Assembly: GCA_900708905.1 (NCBI GenBank) | Contig: CAADRB010000006.1 | Span: 1,690,288 to 1,754,287 of the forward strand | Length of the DNA: 64,000 nucleotides | Origin: Hymenolepis diminuta | Lineage: Eukaryota; Platyhelminthes; Cestoda; Cyclophyllidea; Hymenolepididae | Reading direction: 5' to 3' | Shown: positions 27,401 through 39,400 of the stretch, in pieces | Position numbering within the stretch: position 1 is the stretch's first letter | Layout: every line of letters begins with the position of its first letter | Notes under the pieces: model-generated | Told to the model about the DNA's origin: nothing | Seen by the model: the letters and a program-made list of their open reading frames with translations, nothing else | Database searches by the model: none | Position numbers and translations under genes: made by a program

Positions 27401-30400
27401 TGTTGAGCCAGGAGTGAGACATGTTTTAACCACGTGTGTTTTATTATCGGCGTATTTTACAAACTACTTTGTGATGTCTGTCCACTTTTTAATGTGAATG
27501 TACCTTTAATAGCCTCGACAGTGGCTTGTTTTCACACAATCGTGTAAGTTACCCGTATCTTTAACCGTTAACTGCGCATTGTTTTTTTCAATATCTCAGG
27601 AAAATGCCTGTAAATGGCGACACAGTGATATTATGGATGGATTCACCACAAATGGAGTCCGCATTTTCCGACCTAGTCAGTGGCTCAAACGTGATCCCAA
27701 TGGTACGTGGTCATTTAAACAGTATATTTGCGAGTAGTACAAATAGGCCCACCATTACCTTACGTCTTTTTTACTTTAGATGAACAGTCGTAAGTTGCTT
27801 CAAAGATTTGCGAAAAATTCCGCAGGTTACCGGACCTTTATCGCTCTTTATTTTCTTGTTTTAATGTATACAGATCACTATGGCGGGAAGTGAGTGTTTG
27901 CGGAAATGTATACAGGTTGCATTCCACTATGTTTGTACCTGGTGAAACTGACCGGGTAAGAATGCAACTCACCTTGCTTCGTTTTTTATGAAAAATTTGA
28001 TCGACTAGTCTTTATGTGATCCTTGAAGGTAAAGGAGGAAGATAATGTGCTGGAGGATGGAACACTGATTGATCTCTGCGGTGCGATCCTAATTTGGCGA
28101 TCAGCTGAAGGATTGAGAAATGGTCTCACATTAACTGACGTTAGTGAAATGGTGAGTTTCGTGGAGATCACTCGGAACTTCATGTTCTTATCGATGAGTA
28201 CTTAGTACTCTTGTTAATATTTCTTCTAAGCTATGATGTAAATTGAAACCATATATTGAAATAATTCGGGTAACTAGAACTGTTTGAAAGTGTTAGAGAG
28301 TAAAATGGAATCTACGGGACAGCTCAAAAGTAACTTCCAAATAAAAATCGGCAGAAATTTGAATCCTCACGTTTTGTATGTTTTCTGATTTTTCAAAATT
28401 CAAGTAAGCCAATTAGCATTTTAATTTTTTTCTTTTTTAATTTGGAATTACTTCTTTCACCATCTGTTAATCCATTAGTTGCAAATGATCAGCAATTTCC
28501 TTACCACGGATATAAGTTTGATGGCTTTTAATCTTAAATTTATTGGAAAGAGAGAGGGAGTGGAACTCTAAAATTTCGGACCCGAAAAGTAATGATTTCT
28601 TTCGAGAACAGATTGTCTCTCTTCGCACTTAAGGTCTTCTTAGACTGAAATATGTATTATCAGTTGGAGCTTAGTTGTAAAGGCTGTTGGATGTCGATTT
28701 TCTGAATTTAAATTACGTTCATCTCTATTTTCGCTTTTTTGTTTTATTTGAGGACGGAAGTGTATAACCGGAACAAGGCATGATTAAAATATCGAATAGT
28801 GGTTGCGACGATCCTTATAGTCATTTGGTTATATCGAGCAGTTTCATTAGCATTTGTTTTCAACTTATTAAAAGACTAAATATCTACATTACATATTATG
28901 GACTTGTATAATTTATTGCTTACAAAACTTGTCAGTCTAGTAACCGTAATGTTTACGCTAAGTTACCGTACAGCGCTGTTCCGTATTTTCATACTTGTTA
29001 GTAAAAAGCAGAATGTGGTTCGTTGTTTAGTTAGTTGTCAATCAAGAATTGTAAATTCTCGTCAATGACTAAACCAGAATTAGATGATAAAAATTTTCCA
29101 CTGAAAATTAGCTTACCGGCTGATACTAGAAATTATAACTATACTTTGTTCCAAAACTTCCAAGCTCATTTCGGAGAGTGTTTTCCAACGCCCATCTTAC
29201 GAAGAGGGGTAGCGTCGTGGATCCCTCAACCCTGGTAAGAAGCTCGAATTCTGCCACCTTTATTAACTCTTTATTCCACTCATCAGGTTATACACCGATG
29301 TGCATCGAACTCATGACCTCTGACTCTGCAGCTAAGCACTTTGACCGCTGCACCGACAATCAATATGAATGGAAATGCTTAAAACTGAAGTTTCCTGCCA
29401 AATAGATGCTACTTTTCTGTTAAAGATAGCTGTTGAGAAACATTTCCCTTTAAATGGCCTTAGTCTTTTCCTATTATTTACTTAATACTTGTGTCGAATG
29501 TGCAAGTGAAACATTTTCCATTCTACGCTTTAACGTTCATTCCTTATTATTCCTGCTTTAGGTCAACATTCTCAATCAGCTGCATATTCAGTGTCCAGTT
29601 TATCTAAAAACGCTTCAGTTCAAGGGATTCTGTGTACCGCGAGCTCCTTCTAAGTTCGCCTATAATGACAATTACTCATCCAACTCTTCGCTCAGTGCTA
29701 CTTTCGGAGGAGGAAGTCAACCCCACGTCTACTTAAATTGTGGTCATGTTCATGGGTACCATGACTGGCACCCTATTGGTGAACAGTAAGTTAATAATTA
29801 TTTCAAATAAATAATATTTTAACTAAATCAATGTGAAAATTTACCTCATCAGAAGAGTCTATTCAATTTTTCCTGTTTATATTTAAAATCTTCTAATCAC
29901 TACATTGCCGCCAGTGTCGAGCTAATATCACCTCACTTCAGCTTGTTTATGTGCGCCATTTCAGTTCGAGTCGAATGAGATAAGAACCATCAAAACCACA
30001 ATCTGCTTTTTCTTTTCACCTCATTTTTATGCCCCCGTACTCTTCGTACTTCATGCAAGTGTTCCTTTGTGTTACTCTATGCGTATGTGCTTTTTCACTT
30101 TTTTCTGTACCGGTTCTACACCCTTCCTTCACACACGCTAAAACAGAATTTGCGCGTTTAGCTTATCTTTACCGTTCTGTCTTTCGTTTTCTAGTCCTCC
30201 CACTGCTGCGTAATACTTTCGTTAGCTTTAATCTCTCCACGACTTAAATGTACTTTCTAGATTTCTCAGTCTTTGTGCAGCGCTCTCTGTGAGCTTGTGT
30301 GTGCAAGTTGGTCTTGTCTTTAGCCTCTTGAGAATCACAGATGTAAAATGTCCAAAACTCCATGAGAGCGAATTCTTCGATAGTTTAATTGAAATCATCC

Positions 30401-33400
30401 TCTCTCACTCCCACTGAACTATATTTTTTAACACACCTTGTTAACGGACTGATGTTTGAAGTTACTTAACGACTTTTTTCTTAATTCACTCGCGTGACTG
30501 AATGCCCTTTCGTTAAACACAGGTGCGTCCGTTCTTGGATCAATTTTTTCTAGTGATTGAATGCCTATTTCGTCGCTATATTGACTTTAATTTTTTCGTC
30601 ATAGGGTAATTTCAATAGGTGGTCTAAAGTTCTTATGATTTTCTGATCGATTTTCTATATTTTATTTTTCATGCCTCAATGTGTCAGTGTCAAACACAGA
30701 TGCCTCCGTGGTTCTATCGCCTTCCCTCTAGTCGATATTATTTCTGCGTTCTCATCGTAATGGCCTTTAGATCTTTTTAATCATTAAATGATATTCTTTC
30801 ATTGTGTTTTATGCAGTTATGGTAATTAATCAAGTTGTGTAAAAGTAGTCGACAGTTTTAAATCGGGAAGAAAAACCTAAGATCATTGAAGAAAACTTTT
30901 CAGGCCATTAAGAGTAAATAACACATGACTTGGGTATAGGGGAAGTATCCTAGAAAAACTTCCATTCTATCAGCGCCACAATTAATCATTTCGGTTTACC
31001 ATTCACGTCTTTGAGTTTGCACCACTAAGTATCGATCTCTTGAATTCCAAATTCTTGAGAAGAAGGGGGATATCCTGAAGAATCTCTAATTTAGACAATT
31101 CTTTTAAGTATCACTCCATTTTAACCACTGATTGACCATTTAATTAACGTTTATTCAATCCAGCGCTGCCATCAAGAGCCCTGCCTTCGAGATGTCCGAC
31201 TTATTTTTTCAGCTGTCAACTTTGGGTCATTTAAGCTATTCATAACGCGTCAATTACAAAAAGTTGAAATATTTGTTGTATGTGAAGTCAGTTTGTTACT
31301 GTCTTCTCAGGGAAAACATATCTTATGTTTTCATGGTTATTGATGCATTAATATTTATTACTCATTGTGATATCTAGGCCTTTATAGAACTCAATCCCTC
31401 AAAGAGGGTCAGTGTCTTGTCTTGGTATTTGTCTTGTGAACTATTCCATATTAGATGTTAATTTGATCTATTTAAAATCATCAATTTATGTCATCCACAT
31501 TTTTTAATCAAGAGAATTTCCTGAATAAGTTCTTATCGGATTCAACTGCCCCAAACTGTGATAACGGGTGAAAGTTTCTTAATCAAAATTTTAATATAGT
31601 GAAATCCACAACGACTATCTATCAAATCCTCTAAATCTTAAACCTGTACGTAATTTAGAACAATTCTTATCATTGTGTAAGGAAATAGAATATTAAGTGG
31701 GAGACGATCGAAAAGCAACTTCGATCATTCATTTTTATTTTATTTCTCACACCAAGGCGAAAACAATTTACGACTTTTCACTGTGAGAAAACATCCAAAC
31801 GTATAGAAAGTGAGTTTATAAAAAGGAAGTATGTTTAGATTTCAAGAGGAATGGTAGACTAGAAGTGAGAGTCTGGAAATCAGGAGAACCCAGAATTATC
31901 CTCCCAACTGCTGTTTCAAGTCGAAGTTCTTCAGACTTGTCCTTTCTCTTCATCCTTTTGCTCTGCGTGGGAAGATCCGGGTGACCAGTTTTCATATGAT
32001 TTCGGAGCCATCCACTTCCCATTTTACTCCCGTAACGGAACAAAGAAGTCTACCGGTAGACAGTTCATCTTTGGATTTGTGGTGATCGATCCACTAGTAC
32101 CTTCTCATCTCACTTTCATTTGCAGAGTCGACCACATCGAGAATCTACACACACACAGTTTCTCTTTTTACGCACACCTTTCAGTTGTATTTGATGTTTA
32201 ACAAGGCGAGAAAATTTTAAAATATTATTATAACTAACAGCAAGGCAACAATCTTACAACGTTTTCATCGGGGCAAAGTAACTGAAATCGGGTAACATTA
32301 GGTCCAATAAATGACGAATGGGAGAAGATCGAACATATTTTGAGAATCAAGTCAGAACATTGAAAGAATTTTACTTCATTTGATTTTTGTATTCAAGTTT
32401 TGCAACACTTACTAAATTACTGGTTCAAATTTAAATTTCATCATCTGTCCAATAGATTGTAACAAATGCTTGTCTACGGTGTTCGGTGCTTGGTGATCGG
32501 TTATTTAATCAGGAAAGGAAATATCACTTCCATTCATTTTCTCTTCCAGTGATTGAGAAAGCAAAATGAGTTTGCGTTATTTGACAGATTACGGTTTTAA
32601 AAAGCAAAGATGAGGTAGATACAAATTGTAAGTTAGCAAAACTTCGGTAAATTTTTAATTTTTCCATTCTGTATAGGTCTCAATAGGCCTTGACAGCCAT
32701 TCTATTCCGTAAATACGCATCGATGCATTTTAAACTGTCTATCTGTAGATGAGTCATGCACAAATATATGTTTGACCGCAATGTATACGTTACCCCCATT
32801 TTATTTCAGGACACAGTTGCGCGGTGTCGTCTTTCATGACAAGATCACCAAATGGTCCGACTTTAACCATTAGCAGTGCACATCCGTATTTGATGGTTTG
32901 TTGGACGGTTGTTGTAGCATCTAAGGTATTTTATTTTCCACTAACTAATCCACAAGCCATACCTTCTATCTTCTACCAACCTTCACTACGACAACAGGAT
33001 AGAGAGAGAAAACAGATCAACGGTGTGCAGGGCTTATTGAGAGAGGGCAAGAGACAAGGGAAAATGTGAATGAATGGATGCAACAGATCATGTGTTTATT
33101 TAAACAGGAGCAACATAAACAGATGGAGTGGCTCCGAATACTGCTGATTGGAGGAAACTGAGACCCGGCAACTTTCACTCAAAGGCCACTTAAATTGTTT
33201 AGTCACGGCTTTTAAAATAAACAAGCTGAGGACACACTATGATTTTGCAAGAAAGCTTGAGTTTACAGCAAAGGTAAAGTGCTCCAAGTACCATAGTGGG
33301 ATTAGTAATGATCTTGAGGTCAAGAGTCTTAGGTCTCAGGGCTAATTATTTATGACCAAGACAAAAATTTAAGAAACTTGGTCACTACAGGTTAATGATG

Positions 33401-36400
33401 TTGGAGTGAATCGCGTGTTATCGGAATTTAATAGCAAATATAATGGATAAAACTTTATTTTGACAGAGAGAAGGAGTCCTAGAGTCGTTCTTGAGTAACT
33501 TGTATTGTACTGCCTCTCTTGTTGACAAGACTCAATTAGTACATTTAGCTATCCACATCAATGGATGTGCACCGAAGGGCATTGGTGGCATGGCCCCTAG
33601 TAATCTTTGGCTACTGAGCTAGCAACCCACTCTAATCTTAATTCCTCACTCTTATATCGGCGCACTTCAATTGTGTAATACTCTATCCTTAATAAAAATT
33701 CAGACTGATGAATTCTGCAGGATTCGAATGGTCATTAGGACATCTTAAATATGCAGTTAATCTATGCCTCACCGTAAAAAGCATTTGCTACCATCCAGTG
33801 GACGAATAATGAAATTTAAATTTGAACCAACAATTGAGTAATTATTGCACAACTGGAATACAAAAATCAAATGAAGCAAGATTCTTGGAAATCTTGACGT
33901 CGCTTTGAAAATCGTTTTGGCCTCCTCCTCTTCATCATTTATTAGACTTTCTGTTAATCGATTTTTGTTGCTTCCCACAATTTAAATTGTAATTTTTGCA
34001 TTCCTGCGGGTAATAATAATGTACTTCACTACTAAAACAGAGTTAACCCTGAGTAAGATCTAGCGACCTCGACTATATTAAGATCATGCAAGATCGTCCT
34101 GCTTTTTCGGCCCTGAAAAAAGGCCATCATAATTTATTAACCAGCCAATAAGTATTGGGCATCGTGGACAAGAAATTGCTCAATAATCCAAAAAACGAAC
34201 GATGAAATTTGAATTTTGGAGAGTGAAATATTTAACTAATTATTAAGCAAGTGGTGGATACTTGAATACAAAAATCAAATGAAGTAAAATTCTTTCAATG
34301 TTCTGACTTGATTCTCAAAATATGTTCGATCTTCTCCCATTCGTCATTTATTGGACCTAATGTTACCCGATTTCAGTTACTTTGCCCCGATGAAAACGTT
34401 GTAAGATTGTTGCCTTGCTGTTAGTTATAATAATATTTTAAAATTTTCTCGCCTTGTTAAACATCAAATACAACTGAAAGGTGTGCGTAAAAAGAGAAAC
34501 TGTGTGTGTGTAGATTCTCGATGTGGTCGACTCTGCAAATGAAAGTGAGATGAGAAGGTACTAGTGGATCGATCACCACAAATCCAAAGATGAACTGTCT
34601 ACCGGTAGACTTCTTTGTTCCGTTACGGGAGTAAAATGGGAAGTGGATGGCTCCGAAATCATATGAAAACTGGTCACCCGGATCTTCCCACGCAGAGCAA
34701 AAGGATGAAGAGAAAGGACAAGTCTGAAGAACTTCGACTTGAAACAGCAGTTGGGAGGATAATTCTGGGTTCTCCTGATTTCCAGACTCTCACTTCTAGT
34801 CTACCATTCCTCTTGAAATCTAAACATACTTCCTTTTTATAAACTCACTTTCTATACGTTTGGATGTTTTCTCACAGTGAAAAGTTGTAAAGTGTATTAG
34901 CCTTGCTGCGAGAAACAGATTAATAAATCCCCACTTTTAATTTTAGGGTCAAATCCATGTCAGTGTTTTGTAAATAAGTTGATTTAAGTTATGAACTAAT
35001 CAGCACTAACCCCAAGCCCCAACTGACTTACAGCTTTGGATCTCAAAATGAAAGTGATACCACAGATTAATTTTTGGTGTACACTTTCTTTTGCATCCAT
35101 ACGAATTTTAATTAGCCTCTAAAATACAACGCTAAGGAAGTAAGTCAAATGTAAACCTTTGCTCTTCAAAGGTTGCATCTAGTAGAATCACCTCCGACTG
35201 AGGAAAACTCTCTCCAACCATGAAAGCTTATAAAATAAATGCTGAAAACTATTATTCGGTCGTAAATTTCCGTTTTCAGGACTTATTTTGAATTTTTCTG
35301 TCCGTTCTAAGCTTCATATCTTTCTGACCTTTTGGTTAAAATGATTAAAAGGGCTTTACGACAATTTATCAGCAAGTGAATATTATGAGTATTTAATATG
35401 ATTCCCTTTTTTCTCTGTTGTAGGACTATGGGCGAACGGGACAAGCGAACGTGTCCTCTCTGCAGACAATCTTCGAGATTTGTGCGACTTTCAATCGGTG
35501 AAGAAGTTGGATTTTACGTGGATCGAGGTGCACCCTCACATTGTTTCAACCCCTGCGGACATATTGCCTCCGAAGCCACTGTTAGGTGAGTTGTGGTTTT
35601 CGATGTTTTCCTTTATTTTCTACGTTCTTTATTTAAAAGCATCGCATAGGTGGTATAAATTTTTAGCACGATTGATATATTTTTTGTTTTCCAACTGATC
35701 TTTTATAAAGTTTGTCTTTTTGCCGTATTCTTTAAAGCAAAATGATCCCTACTTTTTTACAACGATGTTAATTGAAAAAATGTTTAGTTTTGACTAGTAT
35801 CTTTATTGGAAGGGGAAGCAGGTAACATTTGATGGTTTCGTCCTGAAAGTATAACTTTTTACAGAGCCCGGATTGTAGTTAGTGATTCTTTGCCCTTAAG
35901 ACCTTCCAGCTCTAAAAGCTTTAAGTCTGTCTGGAGCTTTACCATCAAGTTCTTTTAATGGAAAACATCACTGGACGCTGGTTCTTATAAGTATTTTCTC
36001 AATCAACTATCTCACGATATAACTCCATTAAGTTTAATTACCGGAAGAACTGCTTCGGGTAGTAGCACTTATTTTATTTTTTTTCCACCAAACACTTTGC
36101 TAATCCAGCAACCTTGTCAGTACCAATGCAGAAACACATATGCGCAAGTAACCCAAACATGTGAAAACAGTGGCCATTGGCTTGATCAGGAAGCCCTTAG
36201 CTGTTAATTGATGCAAGCTAAAATGTTTGATTAGATTCATAATATTAGAATTCCACTGCCATGTAAACTATAGCGAATAATTTCTAGGTTCCCATTATGA
36301 CTTTGCCACTACCTAAAATATTTGAAATTAGTTATTGGCTGATGTTAACTGAAGTTGGTTCAATTCAATCCAATACTTCATTGGATGTCCTATGAAATTT

Positions 36401-39400
36401 CGATTACAGTTCAGCTTTAAAGGCCTTTTATTACTATGCATTAAGCTAACACCACCCTTCTGTTGTAAGATCCCTTTTATTAGCACGGCGGTCACACGCA
36501 TAGTGTGGTTCAAGAAACCACTTTTCTACGGTGAAAAAAGTATAGATTATTTATGAGCTATTCCCCTACGGATTTGTAGTTTTTGAAAGGGGAAAGAATG
36601 CCTTTTCATAAACAGTTTTATGAAAGATAAGAATGATTAAATCCTATTCTATTCTTATCCTAAGATGAGGAAAGATATTCAGTTTGAAAAGTTACAGACA
36701 AATAAGCTTAAGAAGCACCTTAAAAGTAGCGGATAAATGTTAGCTCGTATTCTCCAACCTGAAATGAGTAGTGAACAAGTGAAAATCCCGCACTTCATGT
36801 ACACAATTTCTCTACCCTCTATTGAAATTATGATCCTCAAAGCTATACATCCCCTTGTTAAACCAATATTAGTTTCATAAATACGTTAATGGTATCTTTA
36901 AATTGATTTATTTTCATTATATATTGACCATTTAAGTCGTTTATGGTCATTTACTGTAATTATAATGCCGTATTGCTCTTTTGATCTCTACAATATTTAA
37001 TTCATTGGAGAAAAATATTCTACTGTGGTTTTTTAATCTTACATGAATTCAATCTTAAGAGTGAATATTAATTCCAGAAAAAAATTTTCAAGATTATATT
37101 TCACTTTCCGGATACTGTAAAAAGAAACGAGTAGTTTTTTATGATACAGTAGCTTTGCTGCATCACTACACTTAAAATTATCTCCGTTTAGTTATATTAT
37201 TGTGTGCTCTTGGATAAAAAAATGAAAAAAACGGCAACTCGGTTGACAAAACTTTGCGTTTATATGATAATCGTATTTCTCTTTAAAAGATTACTTGTTT
37301 CCCGAGCAAAATAATGTTGATCCTTTTGATAAGCACACTAATTTGAATGGCTGTTCAACTACTTCCAAAATTTTCTTCTAATAGTCAGTATATTAGCCTT
37401 TTGATAAGAGCTACCCTGGTTTTAGCATAACAGAATGTTGTAATGCACATATTGTTTACATATAGGGTTAGAGGTTACGGAAAAGGAAATCATTTATTCG
37501 AATATGCAGAGATTGTAAAGTAACTTCTTCCATACAGATTTCCGGACGTCTAAATACTCAAGAAATTGCCAAGTAATAAGCCTTCTCAGAAGTTTGAAAA
37601 TCTATTCCCCGTGTGCACAGATGGCGATGGATCAGTGAGCAATCGAATACTCAGACTGACGCAAAGTTCATTAAAAACTCATGCACAACTCGAGGCATTG
37701 GGCTTTTTAAATGGGGTCCCGAGTTGTCTTTGAAACTGCAAGCGAGTACATAAGTGCAGTTAGGGTTTTAAATAACTCGGAGTGTTATGTGTATTCTTTT
37801 CATATCCCTTTTTCATTAAAAATGATAGATTATTGGACTATTTAATTTTTTTAAATCAGGAATTACTTCCAAACTATACTGTTGGTCTGGTGACATATAT
37901 TTTATAATCTCTCCTTTTTGCCTCTTTCTAATGTTAGCTAAGTCTTTACTGAACTCCCAAAAGGAAAGCTAATCAATGACTTTTCATATTCCCATAAAGT
38001 CAGTCTGTTTATTCCTCTATTATGAAATAAAATTTCATAAATTTCATAGGAATTGTGGAAGCAATTCCTATTCCGTTTGATCCTTAGACCAGTAATTAAC
38101 TTCACATGGTATTCTGGGTTAGTTTGAAGTCGACAGAGGCTAACCACACTTTAAGTTTCCGTCTTTAGGAAATAAGAGGTGTTTATTTTAATTTGCGATT
38201 TTATATTGGTTCTTTTCAAGCGATTTATCAATTTTTCCGAAATTCTACTGGTTCAATAATACCTAAGTTAAATTGATAAACCAATGCTGATAAGTATCGA
38301 TTAATGAAATTAATTTCAAATGTCTGATGCTTACTTGTTGTTTAAAATTGTACGATGTGTGGTCACTTGCTATCCCGACCAACATTTTCCCAAATATATT
38401 TTCCTTTCAATTGACGTAACAGGTTGACTCTCTCTAGTGGAAAAGAGGAAACGAACATTAGGTACGCCTTTTGTAAAAGTAGTTTTGCTGTCAACCATTT
38501 CTCACTCTCTTTTCAACTCACCAAAGGTCTGAATTTCATTGTTATACACATATATTTTTTTTCCAGTATAGAGTTCACCGAAGGTGAACTCCACTGAGCT
38601 CTGATAAAATAAATACATATTAGGCTAATTGAAGAGGACAACCTACCGAGATGATGTAACCAGACTCCTTGTAGAGAATATTTACTAAATGCTACTCTGA
38701 TTCTTTAACCGTTATCTCAAGTCTCTTAACAATCTGACTGAGTTTTATACTCCATTCTGCGTATAATTCCTTCCTCAGCCTGTTGGCTATTTATCGATAT
38801 TCCCCATTATGTAACTATATGTTCATTTTCTCTGAATTGCTACCTAACGTTGCATTCTGCCACCTCGGTCTTCTTATCTTGTTGTACTAGAGTTCGTTAA
38901 ACAGGGGAGGGCAATAGCTTAGTTGGTTTTCTTTCTTACGTTTGTAGGCTTCTTCTGAAATGCCTTTCTTTCCAATCTAACGTTCACCCAACTGTAAGCA
39001 CCGTATCATTCAAGTTTATAGTAATCACACTTAGAAGTTTGAAAGTTGGACCATGCTGCAAAGAACTGTGCGTAGGAAGTGTGGTCTTAGACAGATATTT
39101 ATCAAGGAACATTATATAGATATGATATGAAAAAGGATATATAGTCAATAGAATCGAAAAGGAAATAAGGATCTAGAAGGAATAAGGGTTAGGGAAAGTG
39201 GCCATTTTGCTTTGACAGTCACGCCTCTCATTTTTGGCTTTCCCTTGATTGATTGGTAGTTCCTTTGAGAATAATGTTTTCTCAAAAAAACATTGAAAAC
39301 TCTCTTCTTGATTATTCTTTTTTGTATACATTGTTTCGATACTTTTATTATTGAATTACTTTTTTATTCAAGCTTTAATCATTCTAATTCATTTCGTTGA

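Larger units (their letters stand above)
29786..35423 (+). other. Pellino intron 8 carrying the 625-bp palindrome
   Basis: A 5.6-kb intron with donor GTAAGT and acceptor TCTGTTGTAG. It contains both arms of the inverted repeat, two further module B segments, and the exon-like segment 32810-32925 in the spacer. The rest (29800-31700 and 34920-35420) is unremarkable AT-rich DNA. Confidence 0.8.
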
